Shown here piece by piece: positions 20,112 through 30,619 of a DNA stretch of 64,000 bases (its first letter is position 1; each line of letters opens with the position of its first letter). The position numbers and the translations under genes are program-made. Source of the DNA: Tretioscincus oriximinensis. Lineage: Eukaryota; Chordata; Lepidosauria; Squamata; Gymnophthalmidae. The notes under the pieces were generated by a model, which had not been told where the DNA came from, did not search any database, and worked only from the letters and a program-made list of their open reading frames with translations. The stretch lies in the NCBI GenBank assembly GCA_022410635.1, contig JAJVDF010000496.1:645676-709675 (forward strand), written 5' to 3'.

Positions 20112-20708
20112 ATTGATATTAAATATACCTGAATTGACCTGGGTTAGCCAAAGTGAGGCCTATGGGAAATTTTGAAAAAAATTTTGGTCAAGCCTGACCT
20201 AGTTGCATACAGAATCAGTAGATATCACCCTTCCTTGCCCTCCAGGCACCCCTGCTGGGGTGACCTTTCCAGTATGAATGGGCTAATCAATCCCATTGTA
20301 GAGAAGGGAAACACAATGTTTGCTCAGTCTGCAAACTCCTGGCTTGGGGCTCCTGTGGGTGAGTCACTGATTCCTGTAATCAAGCCCATTGATAAAGGCA
20401 AACAATGGCTAAAGGGGTCCATTCAGTAGCCACACACACACTAACATACCCATATTTGGAGTTCCTGACCAGGCTGCACCTCCTTGGGGAGGAGAGAAAC
20501 ACGTCACACAGGTGTCACCACCTGACCCATGTGGGGTCTGCCCACCTCTTTTCCATCGTCATAATCATCATACACGCCTTCTGATTTTGGGGTCAATAAA
20601 AGTTGTTGCACAGGGGCACTCAGGGGGACTCCATGACCCGTGGACCCTCCTGGAATGCTCGTTGATCCAAGAAATGTTGCCTGTGTGATTCCTTTTACAT
20701 GTGTCTAT
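20112..20708 (+). mobile_element. Solo LTR, copy 1
   Basis: Aligns with the reverse complement of 33345-34145: CAAAGTGAGGCCT, GTCAAGCCTGACCT, GTCCATTCAGTAGCCACAC, TCGTCATAAT, ACACGCCTTCTGAT, CCATGACCCGTGGACCCTCC. A polyadenylation signal AATAAA lies at 20595-20600 inside GGTCAATAAAAG. No gag or pol nearby. Single polyA signal, length and isolated copies fit a solo LTR. Confidence 0.7.
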
Positions 20709-21184
20709 CTACTGAGGAACAAGCTGCCTTTAACTTCCGTTAGGCGTATAATAACGGGTAAGCAAACCCCCGTTATTCCGTTTCTTAAATTGGCACGAGT
20801 TTTGCTTCCCGTTTTTTCTCTCTCATTAGCCAGAATATTAGAGCTAGAAGCTTGTACTTATTCGTGCATGTATTACTCCATTTCTGATACCTCCCTGTAG
20901 TTACAACCTTGGTAGATGTGGTTCCTGTACCTTAAATGGATTCTTAACTCCCTTAAGCAGATCTAGCTTGACTTGAAAGTGTTGCCAGTAGTTAATTATT
21001 AACTGGTTTAAATATTTTATATTTTAATTTTCGAGCGAGCTTTTCTTTTAAAAAGTAGTGTCAAGCTACTGTGGCTTTTTCTTTTTTAAAGTAATCTTAG
21101 AGGTAAACAAGAAAAAGTAAAGCAGTTCAGGAATGGTCCGATTGCTCAAGCATGACTGAAGATTATAATTGTAGCAAAGGGGTC
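20709..21184. other. Unique sequence, nothing recognised
   Basis: About 475 bases downstream of the LTR. I do not see a retroelement internal region in it. Confidence 0.4.
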
Positions 21185-21291
21185 TCTCAGCACTTTAGAC
21201 TAGCGAGAAAAAGGTAGGAAGTATGAGCTTTTGTAGGAAAGTCTACTTTGTCAGATTCATCTACTTCTCTATGTAAGCTCGTGCTGCCTAC
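21185..21291. mobile_element. Penelope-like remnant, inverted pair
   Basis: The minus strand at about 21185-21258 carries a degraded CUGANGA-hairpin-GAAA arrangement ending in GCTCATACTTCCTACC and GTCTAAAGTGCTGAG. The plus strand at about 21255-21291 carries a second, shorter copy ending CTCTATGTAAGCTCGTGC. GAAA has become GTAA in the latter. Confidence 0.5.
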
Positions 21292-21488
21292 CTTTTTTTT
21301 TGAGGGGGGTAGGAACCCGGTTTTGGAGTGCCTCATGTTTTTTGCTGAGGAAAAAACTTTTTAAAAAAAGATTTTTTTTCCGAAAAAAATGTCTTTTTAT
21401 ATTCTTTTCCCCTCAGGAAAACCCAGGAGGCACCTCAAAACCAGGTTTTCACCCCCCACCCCCGCCAAAAGGGGTCATCTAGTCAGCC
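21292..21488. mobile_element. Palindromic foldback element, copy 2, left tip lost
   Basis: The right end GGGGTCATCTAGTCAGCC followed by TA matches the other copies, and the inverted GGAGTGCCTC / GGAGGCACCTC arms are clear. The outer 20 bases of the left arm are replaced by a T run and Penelope-like sequence. Confidence 0.8.
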
Positions 21489-21489
21489 T

Positions 21490-21665
21490 ACTCTAAGGCG
21501 TTGACATACATTTGGGGACATTTGGGCATGTGGGTGGTCAAGCTCTGTCCCAAAACATTACCCAGACCGAGGCTCCGTATGGATGGAGCCAGCAGAACGC
21601 AGCCGTCTCTCCTCCTTCAGCTGAATTCCCTGCAGATTGGCTCTGCCTGCTGTCAGGAGAAAGGT
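21490..21665 (+). repeat. R4 internal-region fragment
   Basis: Matches 61545-61700: CCAGCAGAACGCAGCC, CCTTCAGCTGAATTCC, GCAGATTGGCTCTGCCTGCT. The stretch 21515-21553 is inverted compared with the other copy; it is flanked by GGGAC and GTCCC. Confidence 0.7.
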
Positions 21666-21864
21666 AGGTGGCATCTGAAGGAGTTGACATTAAGCTCAAG
21701 CCATCTACATTTCTCCTATTAGTCCCCAAAATAAAACAGTTTGTCATTCTGGCTCTCTTAAAGTGGACTGAATTAATCTTAGGTGTAGATGTACGCATGT
21801 GGTATTACAACAGAGAAAGCCTAAATGTGAAAGCCAAATGTATCAATAGTCAAGTATCAACAAC

Positions 21865-22110
21865 TATCAGGATGGATGTCTTGATACTGCCTTCAGGATG
21901 GAGCAACTGGCAGTAACCCTGAAATGCCATTTGTAGGCTGTCAAGAACAGGCAAATGTTTTGTTTTCTTCTGCTTGAGACTGCCCAAGTGAAATAGTGGG
22001 CCACTGTGTGAGACAGAAGGCTGGACCAGATGGCTCTGGCCTGATTCAGAATGTCAGACTAGATGGCTGTGGCCTGATTCTACAGGGTTCTTCTTACCTT
22101 CTCATGTGGA
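21865..22110 (+). mobile_element. CR1-B LINE 3' end
   Basis: AGGATGGATGTCTTGATACT, TTTTCTTCTGCTTGAGACTG and CACTGTGTGAGACAGAAGGC. The GACTAGATGG-CTGTGGCCTGATTC unit is duplicated just before the degraded tail. Confidence 0.85.
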
Positions 22111-22165
22111 AGACTCCACTAGTTAATCTTAGTGATTTAGCACTAAGCAGGCACTGATCTTAGCA

Positions 22166-22468
22166 GTCACGGATGGCTCAGTCGCTAAGGAATCCGTCTC
22201 TCATCTGGGAGATGGGGTTCTGAAGCCCGGTGTTGTACGTGTGGAGGGCTGAGCACTTTCCACTAGCCTGTAGCTTTAGCCAACCCAGCTATTTGAAAGC
22301 ATGAATTGCAAGAAATTGCAACTAACTGCAAGTAGATACATGGGAACCACCACAGCCTGGTGGGAAGATAGAATGTAAGCTTTCGGGCAAAAATACCCTT
22401 GTAAGCTGCTTTGAGTCCCTTTGAAAGGTGAGAAAAGCAGGGTATAAGAACCAAGTTCTTCTTCTTAC
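22166..22468 (+). mobile_element. SINE-A copy, full length
   Basis: The head has TGGCTCAGTCGCTAAGG (A-box-like) and GGGGTTCTGAAGCCC (B-box-like) about 45 bases apart. The body has CCAACCCAGCTATTTGAAAG and GGGAACCACCACAGCCTGG. The 3' end is GTAAGCTGCTTTGAGTCCC, GTATAAGAACCAAGTTC, TTCTTC. One of the best-preserved copies. Confidence 0.9.
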
Positions 22469-23470
22469 AAAGTTGTAGTATGGAAGGCAATCTCTTAATC
22501 ACTCTGATGCCAAAGTTCTTTAAGGGTTTAAACCACAAAAATAGTTGGGGTAAAGTTGGTCGGCAACTCCTGCAATTTAAGCATATGTGTGGACAAAATT
22601 TCTGAAGTTATAAAATCCAATGGAGCCAGTGCTATAAAATCTAGGCAAAATAAATTGTTTACTATTTTTGCAAGAATGTTTAGTTCCTCAGAATTTATAT
22701 TTCCTTTCTTTCCTTAGCAGATGAAACTCTATGCTAGTCATTTGTATCTGGAGACTTTTCTTGGAGTAACATATAAACTGTAAAGATAAATCTGCTGAGT
22801 TACCTAAACCTGTGTAGCATTTGAATTCAATAGGTAAGTTTCACAAAAGCACTTCATAGCAAGAAATGGAAAGAAAGAAATGGAATGTGGCAAGAGTAAA
22901 CCGTTTTCTGCTGAAGCATGTTGTATATTTTTATTTTTAAGCCAGTAATTATGCAACTCTGTTAATTCATAAAGACATGTTTCCAGAGGTTTGAAAAAGG
23001 GAGAGATGAACAAAGCCATTTTGGAGAAAAAGTGTGTGAGCTGTGAAGTGAAGTATACGAAACAACTTCATCCGAGAGGAGCCAAGTCTCTCAGGACAAA
23101 CGTGACTAAAAGCTCCTTCCTCCAACTACCATTTTTATTAAACAAGAATAATAGTGCATGCAAATCATATTACAACAATCTATGATGTAAGAACAATCAA
23201 GTATAGTGCACCTCTGATGTTTAGTCTTGAACCATAATCATCTAAGCTTATATTAGAGAGAGTAAACACTGTTTCCAAATCACATCTTATCTAAGGCCAT
23301 TCATACCATCACTGTTTTCAGGAATCAGGCAAGCACACTCTTAAACAACACACTGCTTTTGTCAACAAAGTATGCCTTCCATATATGCCTAGGTGTGCAT
23401 AAACAACCAGCACATTTTACAATATGGAATCCAGAATGGCAATAATCAGGATTGTTAATGCATAGGCAAC
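22469..23470. other. Unique sequence, nothing recognised
   Basis: About 1 kb without a recognised element. Confidence 0.4.
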
Positions 23471-23816
23471 GTGCACACAGCATATTTCTACCTTGATCGG
23501 AGTGAGATGAGGAAGACTACAACACATGGGTTAAGCGTTTTTCAGCAGTTGTCCCACAATAAATGCTGTTTTTCCCGGATTAACCTATTGCTGGGAAATT
23601 CAGGCATTGTTTCGGAGAGCCCCCATCCCCCCTCATCTGTGGCTGCACACATGTGTGTGCACAAATTTGAAGCTCGAGGATGCAACAACCAAGAACTCAG
23701 CAGTTGTTTCTATAGGCTGCTGCGGAATATACAGGTCTGATGTGCACAGACCCGTGATTGCTATGTTCCAGAATATAGCTTTGTAGAGGTTTTTAATTCA
23801 TGGTGTGCACGCAGCC
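23471..23816 (+). repeat. R4 element, short copy 1
   Basis: Starts GTGCACACAGCATATTTCTA and ends CATGGTGTGCACGCAG. It shares with 31518-31928 the blocks GGTTAAGCGTTTTTCAGCAG, CCACAATAAATGC and CCAGAATATAGCTTTGTAG. The two ends form imperfect inverted repeats (GTGCACAC-type). Non-coding, likely a DNA-transposon derivative. Confidence 0.65.
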
Positions 23817-24118
23817 ATAGAATCTTAATGGATCCCAGCAATGAAGCAGCATAGAAGTACATAGTTGTGTATGGCTGCATCCACATGGAACCTTATGCTG
23901 GGCTGCCCTCAGAATAGGAGCCTGCCAACCATATGCTAGGAGCCTGCCATAGTCTATACTGGCATGTGGATGGCCAAGTGCTGTCCGAAGATGTGACCCA
24001 GAATAAGACATGTAGACATGCAATTTGTTTGCAAGCAACAGTTGAGAATGGCAGACCAAACTTATTTCACTGCCCACTTTTCATTGAGTATGAATGCTCA
24101 AGGGTCAATGAATGAGTT

Positions 24119-24421
24119 GTGTTTAACAGTCATGCAGAAATTCAGCCTTATAAGCGAGTGGAAATAAGATTTCTTCCTCCACATAATTTTATGCCGTCCT
24201 GTTTATCCAGTGAGACCTCAGATGAGGAGGAGCCTGCTGGGCCTGAGCCTCTTTCCGTAGCCATCCTACCAGAAGCTTCGGAGCCACATGCAGGGCCTTC
24301 TTCTGGGACTACAGCTGACAAAGGACAGGAGGAGGTTGATATTCAAGATTTTGCAACTTACAGAAGGAAGGAGTCTAAAAAGGCTTGTGTAATAAGACAC
24401 ATCCAACTCCAGCTGCTTTAA
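24119..24421 (+). other. Unrecognised 100-codon open frame, acidic Pro/Ser-rich
   Basis: The frame contains SSETSDEEEPAGPEPL and GPSSGTTADKGQEEVD, a biased acidic/Pro/Ser composition unlike chance frames here. It is followed by a TATA-like CTATAAATAAGAC at 24430-24442. It could be a decayed LTR-element or transposon coding tail next to a promoter. No splice-site or homology support for a host exon. Function unknown. Confidence 0.3.
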
Positions 24422-24689
24422 GAAAAGAGCTATAAATAAGACGGAAGCTCCACAGATAGTTGTAGCTGTCAACTGATCTAAAGTTGCTTGTGTTTGTCTC
24501 TGTCTCTTAGAGACCTATGGGAGTTCCTTGTGTTTTCTATTACCCGTTTATGTTTACATAGTGTGTTTACATAGCAGGTCTAAGACTCAAGCTTCCCTTA
24601 GTTGTATTGCCAGTTCCCTAGTGCTCTTTTGTTAGCAATCTGCAACTGAAGTAAAGACAGTTTCAGTTTACTTTGTGGTACTTAATGTG

Positions 24690-24925
24690 AGATAGAAGAA
24701 GAGTAAGAAGAGTAAGAAGAAGAGTAAGAAGAAGAGTAAGAAGAAGAGTAAGAATAAGAATAAGAATAAGAATAGGAATAAGAATAGGAATAGGAATAGG
24801 AATAGGAATAGGAATAAGAATAGGAATAGGAATAGGAATAGGAATAAGAATAAGAATAAAAATAGGAATAAGAATAAGAATAAGAATAGGAAGAGGAAGA
24901 GGAAGAGGAAGAGGAAGAGGAAGAA
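24690..24925 (+). repeat. AAGAAG/AATAGG/GGAAGA hexanucleotide array
   Basis: Blocks of AGTAAGAAGA, then GGAATA/AGAATA, then GGAAGA units, ending at the 3' tail of the minus-strand SINE-A. The Leu/Ile/Pro frame on the minus strand is an array artefact. Confidence 0.95.
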
Positions 24926-25217
24926 GAACTGGGTTCTTATACGCCATTTTTCTCACCTTTCAAAGGGACTCAAAGCGGCTTACAAGGGTATTTTGCCCAA
25001 AGGCTTACATTCTATTTTCCCCACCAGACTGTTCCCATTTATCTACTTGCAGTCAGTTTCAATTTCTTGCAATTCTTGCTTTTGAATAGCTGGGTTGGCT
25101 AGAGCTACAGCTAGGAGAAGGTGCTCATCCCTCCCTATGTCCGATACAGAGCTTCAAATCCCGATCTCCCACATGAGAGACAGTCTCCTTGGTGACTGAG
25201 CCACTCGTGCCTCCTGT
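24926..25217 (-). mobile_element. SINE-A copy
   Basis: Minus strand: GGGTTCTTATACGCC tail, AAAGGGACTCAAAGCGGCTT, CTTGCTTTTGAATAGCTGGG, and a head with ACTGAGCCACTCGTGCC at the right. Confidence 0.9.
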
Positions 25218-25539
25218 CCCATTCTCCCCCCTCCCCACACACACACTTAATAATACTTGCAACAATAATATGGTTGGATGCAAGATCTTTTGAACCATTG
25301 CTTCCTTGCCCCAAATAATGTGGTTTTGATGCTAAAAAAGTCCGACGTCATTATTCCTGTCTGAAATAATCTACATACACTTTAGTCTATTAAAAATCCA
25401 CTTTGACATAAGCAGTCTATGGAGATCCAGAATGACAAAAAATATTGTGGATTTACCACCAAGAGAAACCGTGTGGAAATGGGTCCAATGGATTTTTCAA
25501 ATGGACTAAAGAACTGAGTCCATCAAAATAACCCAGCTA
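25218..25539. other. Unique sequence with a short CA run
   Basis: A short ACACAC run lies at 25237-25247. Nothing else recognised. Confidence 0.4.
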
Positions 25540-25775
25540 GGGCCTTTTCGGTGGTTATCCCTAGTCTAGTTTCCCTACCGAGGTGAGCCTGTCACCATCA
25601 CTGTATTCTTTCAGAAGTTCTTTGAAGATAAGCCTGTTTAACCCAACCTTTGGTTGAAGAAATGCTGTTTTCTTTTCCACCTCCAGCTATTGTTTTAATA
25701 TGTACATTTTGGGCACCCAGAAACCTTCAGGTATAGGGTTGGGTATAAGTATAAATAAAATAAAAATATTGTTAT
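25540..25775 (+). mobile_element. L2-like LINE 3' end
   Basis: AAGATAAGCCTGTTTAACCC, CCAACCTTTGGTTGAAG and then the L2-like 3' tail ACCTTCAGGTATAGGGT, TATAAGTATAAATAAA. Confidence 0.6.
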
Positions 25776-25817
25776 CTTGGAACTGGCAAACGATGCAGTT
25801 TCAGCAAATGTTCTCTA

Positions 25818-25968
25818 GAACATAAGAACATAAGAAGAGCCTTACTGAATCCAGCCAGAGCCCATCTAGCCCAGCATTCTGTGTCACACAGAGGCCCACC
25901 AGATGCACCCGGGCAGTCCGAACAGAGGAAAGCAAAATATGCTCCTGTTCATGACTCCCTCTCTATAG
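25818..25968 (-). mobile_element. CR1-B LINE 3' end, short truncation
   Basis: AGAACATAAGAACATAAGAAG start, CCCAGCATTCTGTGTCACAC, GGCAGTCCGAACAGAGGAAA and TGCTCCTGTTCATGACTCCC, then truncated. It belongs to the low-divergence subfamily seen at 36.2, 37.0, 49.8, 53.2 and 59.7 kb. Confidence 0.9.
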
Positions 25969-26755
25969 AACAGTACCATGTAGTGACAACCATATTGGAT
26001 CACCATTGGTGACTAGTATATCACGCTTTCCATTTTAACTTCATGTCTCCCACTCATGACCTCACTTTTTTTATCAGCAATGGACGTTCCCTGTCTTGAG
26101 TGATCTATTTTGACTTGCCAATCACTAGGCATAATCTCTACATTACAGTACTCTGTACTTTGCCGCAGCGTCTTGGGATTGTTATGTAAATAGCCAGAGG
26201 TTTTGTTTCAATATCTAACTTGCAAATATATTTTTCAGATATCAGTACAGTTTGTCAGTATAACAAATTGAAAAGAGCTCAGCTTAGTAATGAAGTTGGA
26301 TTCTGGCCCTCGGCTTCCTCCCCTGGTGTCATTTAAAAGAAAGAAGGAAAGAAAGCAGCTAGGCTTAAAATGTGGCAAGCAAGGTGACTTTACAGTAAAA
26401 GAGTTATCAAACAGCCGAGATGTGACTAGAATCTGCAAAAGAAATGCTGAAATGGTAGGGTAGGTTGCCAATGTGCAGTTGACCTGTACAGATTTCCCCA
26501 GAGGACTGGTGCTGGCCTTTGAACGTGTTTATGTGTTCTGTAGCGTTTGATCGGGAGATAGTTCAACTTGGCATGCCAAGCATGTCTTGGTTCTAGTTAT
26601 AAGGTCCGGCACAAAAAGAAAGCCTGTGTTTGTAAATTGCACAGGGCTGCCTAGAAAGACTCCCAGACTTTCGAAGAACCAAGACATTTTATTTCATGCA
26701 ATAAACTGCACACCATTTCTCTGGTTCCAGCAATGTTGTTTATGGCAGCATCTTT
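25969..26755. other. Unique sequence, nothing recognised
   Basis: About 790 bases with no recognised element. Confidence 0.4.
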
Positions 26756-26842
26756 CATAAGAGGAGCCCTGCTGAATTGGCCTACACTCCAGCTGTTCCT
26801 GGGCAATTGTTCCCACCAATTGTTCCTGGGCACTCCCAAGGA
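26756..26842 (-). mobile_element. CR1-B 3' remnant, degraded
   Basis: CATAAGAGGAGCCCTGCTGA and GGGCACTCCCAAGG resemble the CR1-B end. A direct repeat of CAATTGTTCC lies inside. Confidence 0.45.
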
Positions 26843-26904
26843 TAAGGAAAACCCCACATCCACACTTGCTCCCCTAACAAATTTAGAGGAATTCTGCCTG
26901 TCCA

Positions 26905-27150
26905 GTAGAAGAAGGAAAAGGAGGAGGAGGAGAAGGAGGAGGAGGAGAAAGAGGAAAAGGAGGAAAAGAGAAGGAAGGTGGAGGAGAGGAAGAGGAGGAT
27001 AGATAAGGTAATGAAGGAGAAGGAGAAGAAGAAGGAGGAGGGGAGGAGGAAAAGGGAAGGAAGGAGGAGGACAAGAGGAAGAAGAGGAAGAAGACGGTGA
27101 TGAAGGAGAAGAAGAAAAAAGAGAAGGAGGAGGAGGAGGAGGAGAAAGAG
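26905..27150 (+). repeat. GGA/GAA purine array at SINE-A 3' end
   Basis: About 245 bases of GGAGGA, GAAGGA and AAGAGG units. Open frames on both strands across it are low-complexity Arg/Lys/Glu or Ser/Pro/Leu runs. Confidence 0.95.
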
Positions 27151-27372
27151 GAATGGGTTTTTATACCACACTTTCCTCACCTGAAGGGACTCAAAGCCGC
27201 GTACCTTTTGTCTGGAGATAAAGGTTCCCATTCATCTACTTGTGATTCTTTCAAACAGCTAGATCAGTGGAGGGTGCTCACCCCTCTCCATGGCAGACAC
27301 ATGGGCCTTGAGAGATCACCCTCTCTGTTGAAAAGCCTATTTCTAACCTCAGTGCCACCGTGCCTCTGAGAA
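27151..27372 (-). mobile_element. SINE-A copy, shortened body
   Basis: GGGTTTTTATACCACAC tail, CTGAAGGGACTCAAAGCC, CATTCATCTACTTGTGATTC and GGTGCTCACCCCTCTCC. The right end shows a GTGCCACCGTGCCTC head remnant. About 60 bases of body are missing. Confidence 0.75.
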
Positions 27373-27419
27373 AAAGAGGAAAGGAAAAGAGAAGGGAAAA
27401 GAGAAGATGGAGAAGGGTT

Positions 27420-27560
27420 TATTTTATTCATTCATTCATGTGTATTTATATTATTAAGGCGGCCAACCATAAAAAGTATGAAGAAAAATGACATTTCTTC
27501 AGCCAAAGGCCAAGTGAAAGAGGTGAATCTTCAAAGATCTTCTAAAAGAATACAACAATG
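27420..27560 (-). mobile_element. L2-like LINE 3' end
   Basis: An A/T-rich (ATTC)n tail, then GGCGGCCAACCATAAAAAG, TTCAGCCAAAGGCCAAGTGA and AGAGGTGAATCTTCAAAGA. It matches 29875-30095. Confidence 0.65.
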
Positions 27561-27740
27561 ACCGCTTTTCTCTACCCAAAGGCAAAGTGGTTTACAGAAC
27601 CTTTTGTTGTTCTCTTGGCAATAGGCACTTTTAAAGTAGGTGGGTGTTCCAAGGAACTGTGACTAGCCTATGCAGAATCGAACCAGGAGACTTCCAGATA
27701 AGAGTCTGACACTCTAACCACTACACCAGACTGGCTCTTT
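27561..27740 (-). mobile_element. SINE-B (Sauria-like) copy
   Basis: Minus strand. The head at the right reads, in reverse complement, AGAGCCAGTCTGGTGTAGTG, GTTAGAGTGTCAGACTCTTA and CTGGTTCGATTC, an A-box/B-box-like tRNA-derived head. The left end carries the tail block with CTACCCAAAGGCAAAGTGG. Confidence 0.85.
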
Positions 27741-27887
27741 ACACCAAGGTCTCCTCTACACTACGTGATAAAACCTGAAATGGGGTTTAAATCCAAAATA
27801 ACCCAATTGTCCCTCCATTCATGTTTATCTTCCAAATCTGCAGGGAGTTGACAAGAGGAAGGCTGGAGGGACGTGGAAGCTGGTACC

Positions 27888-28145
27888 GTGTATTCTCTAT
27901 TCACCCTATCCACCCCATGCATGATTCTGTTCACTTCAATCACATCACCTCCCAAATGTCACCTTTCGAGGCTGAAGAGGCCCAGACGTTGCATCCTGAC
28001 TTCATAAAGGAGGCGCTCCAGACCCTTGATCATTCTTGTTGCCCTTTTCCAGCTTCCTGTCTCACAGAGTGGTCTACAAATTGCTTCTAGCATCTCAAGC
28101 AGAAGTCAGTGGTTAATGCTCTCCTGTTCTTGGCTTTTAAGGCCT
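27888..28145 (-). mobile_element. CR1-B LINE fragment
   Basis: CTCTATTCACCCTATCCACC, TCACATCACCTCCCAAATG, CGAGGCTGAAGAGGCCCAGA and GATCATTCTTGTTGCCCTTT. A second CR1-B piece joins at 28050 (CTGTCTCACAGAGTGG, CAAGCAGAAGTCAGTGG). Confidence 0.85.
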
Positions 28146-28990
28146 CTTCAAAGGCCTTTAGCAGGATCCTCTCTATTTTGCCAACTTGGAAGTGATGAAA
28201 ATTCCATCACCAGATGTTCAATTCCAGTAGCCATTGGTCTTCATCTTCCCTCAACTCCCAGCCTTGCAGAATTTGGGTAGAAAAGTTCCTTCCCAGGTGT
28301 AATTCCATTATGGGACACACAGAGAGAAGTCCTGGAAGTTCGCCATTTTCTACATATTCTCCAGTGGTTCTGAACAGATGGTGATGAAGATAGGTTGCTC
28401 ATGTTTGTGCCAGCTGTGTCCTTGGATTCCCCCCTGGCATTTTCCCTTTGGCCAATGGGAATAGAGCCTGTATTTACCTTATGGCTGCTGTGATTTGATC
28501 GATGACAAATGTCATTCACTTTAGTCTGTGAGGTTCTGTGCAAGTCTGTTTTCTTCACACACACTCTCTGTGATCTACCATGCATCCCTCAAAAAGAATA
28601 AAGCATTTTTTTTTGCATTTTTTTTAATAGCAAGAGTAATATTTATGTACTAATATCCACCCTGGATTTTTTTTTTTTGCATAGAGCCATGAAATCAATC
28701 GCAGGCTCATAAACCTTTGTAAAACAGTTATGATCCCCATTGGCAAATGTAACTTTTGATACTGTAATGTTGCACCATGCTGAGAAGTACATGGGGAAGC
28801 ATTGGGGAGGCTGCATTTCTTTATGGTACTCAGAACCACATTTCCTATCAATCCCTTACCAAGCATGCACAATCCACTTGCATTTTATTAGAATGTTATG
28901 GAAATAACAATATAAAGTTAGCCATTTATAATGTATATTAGGAGAACAATAGATGTTGTGTATATATTTTTTACGTACTTAGACACACAC
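28146..28990. other. Unique sequence, nothing recognised
   Basis: About 845 bases, with two poly-T runs near 28610 and 28670. Confidence 0.4.
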
Positions 28991-28991
28991 G

Positions 28992-28992
<1 letters not shown>

Positions 28993-29086
<94 letters not shown>
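28993..29086 (+). repeat. CTAT tetranucleotide microsatellite, truncated by a gap
   Basis: At least 23 perfect CTAT units running into an assembly gap. The translated YLSI repeat frame is an artefact. Confidence 0.98.
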
Positions 29087-29651
29087 NNNNNNNNNNNNNN
29101 NNNNNNNNNNNNNNNNNNNNNNNNNNNNNNNNNNNNNNNNNNNNNNNNNNNNNNNNNNNNNNNNNNNNNNNNNNNNNNNNNNNNNNNNNNNNNNNNNNNN
29201 NNNNNNNNNNNNNNNNNNNNNNNNNNNNNNNNNNNNNNNNNNNNNNNNNNNNNNNNNNNNNNNNNNNNNNNNNNNNNNNNNNNNNNNNNNNNNNNNNNNN
29301 NNNNNNNNNNNNNNNNNNNNNNNNNNNNNNNNNNNNNNNNNNNNNNNNNNNNNNNNNNNNNNNNNNNNNNNNNNNNNNNNNNNNNNNNNNNNNNNNNNNN
29401 NNNNNNNNNNNNNNNNNNNNNNNNNNNNNNNNNNNNNNNNNNNNNNNNNNNNNNNNNNNNNNNNNNNNNNNNNNNNNNNNNNNNNNNNNNNNNNNNNNNN
29501 NNNNNNNNNNNNNNNNNNNNNNNNNNNNNNNNNNNNNNNNNNNNNNNNNNNNNNNNNNNNNNNNNNNNNNNNNNNNNNNNNNNNNNNNNNNNNNNNNNNN
29601 NNNNNNNNNNNNNNNNNNNNNNNNNNNNNNNNNNNNNNNNNNNNNNNNNNN
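29087..29651. other. Assembly gap, 565 N
   Basis: Undetermined bases starting inside the CTAT array, so the gap is probably caused by the microsatellite. Confidence 0.99.
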
Positions 29652-29874
29652 CTAAATAAAAGGTGCCGGAACTGCGTTCCGGTGCGTTCCGTCACAAAAA
29701 AAGCCCTGTATATATATATTACAATTGTTTCTAAAAGATATAATATAAGCAGCCACTCCTCCATTTCCTTCTCTACTAAATTTGTGATTAGATTGCTCTA
29801 CCTATAAATAGCATAAGGCTGCTCCCCATGTTTCAATTTATTCCAGAGTTTACTTTAAATCTGGAATATCCCAT
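29652..29874. other. Unique sequence after the gap, with a short GC-rich hairpin
   Basis: AGGTGCCGGAACTGCGTTCC and GGTGCGTTCCGTCAC lie at 29661-29695, a small repeat of GCGTTCCG words that may be the end of an element hidden in the gap. A TA run follows. Confidence 0.35.
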
Positions 29875-30110
29875 TTATTTATTTTATTTTTATTTTATTT
29901 ATTTATACTTATACCCCGCCCTATACCCGAAGGTCTCAGGGCAGCCAAAACAGTAAAACATCACTACAAAATTAAAACAGTATAAAACGTATTTAAAAGT
30001 AGGGATAAAGATGACATTTTTTCAGCCAAAGGCCAGGTAAAAGAGGTGCGTCTTCAAGGACCTTCTAAAAGAATACGACGATGATGACAGACACACCTTG
30101 AGGGGGAGAC
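29875..30110 (-). mobile_element. L2-like LINE 3' end
   Basis: Reverse complement of the L2-like tail: (TTTA)n, ATACCCCGCCCTATACCCG, AAGGTCTCAGGGCAGCC. Then TTCAGCCAAAGGCCAGGTAA, AGAGGTGCGTCTTCAAGG and CCTTCTAAAAGAATACGACG. Confidence 0.75.
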
Positions 30111-30292
30111 TAGTCCGTCTTCACTAACTTCATTGGCTGTGTGTTGTTTCTTTTGACTACCGTGGGAATATGCTATTCACGTTACATTCCCTTGTCTTCT
30201 CTTCCTGTTACATGCCTAACTGCAATTCCCAGAATTCCGTGTGAATGCAGGTTCGTGGTGCCACGGGATTCCAAGAACCAATGAAATTTTAA

Positions 30293-30619
30293 CTTTATCC
30301 TTGCAAGATTTCACAAGTTTCCGTTAAAGAATGTTCTACAAAGGCTAATTTTTGGGTTTTAGAAAAGTCCGCTGTGGGGCAAAAGCTGGGACAATGGGCC
30401 TTTTTAGCGAGTGGATTGCTGAACTTGCATAAACACGTGGGGCAGATTTTATATGATGTTGGTACCATTTCGGGAAAAAACCCTTCATGGATTACGGTTA
30501 GGGTTAATAGTAGTTTAAGGCCCGGTCCTCCTTCAGGATATTTAGTGTGTTGGCAGCAACATCATGTAGAATTTATACCATGTACTCATAGAAGATCAGC
30601 CATCCACTTGCTTTTTTAG
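30293..30619 (+). other. Unrecognised 108-codon open frame
   Basis: Open from 30293 to a TAG at 30617-30619, without an ATG near its start. The product includes STKANFWVLEKSAVGQKLGQ, WAFLASGLLNLHKHVGQILY, RVNSSLRPGPPSGYLVCWQQ and a C-terminal CTHRRSAIHLLF. Composition is balanced and protein-like, unlike neighbouring chance frames, and may be a fragment of a transposon or viral-derived protein. I do not recognise the family and see no splice evidence. Confidence 0.35.

Noticed and set aside
28931..29764. Open frames of 242 and 227 codons around 29 kb
   Set aside because: Almost entirely CTAT microsatellite and N gap.
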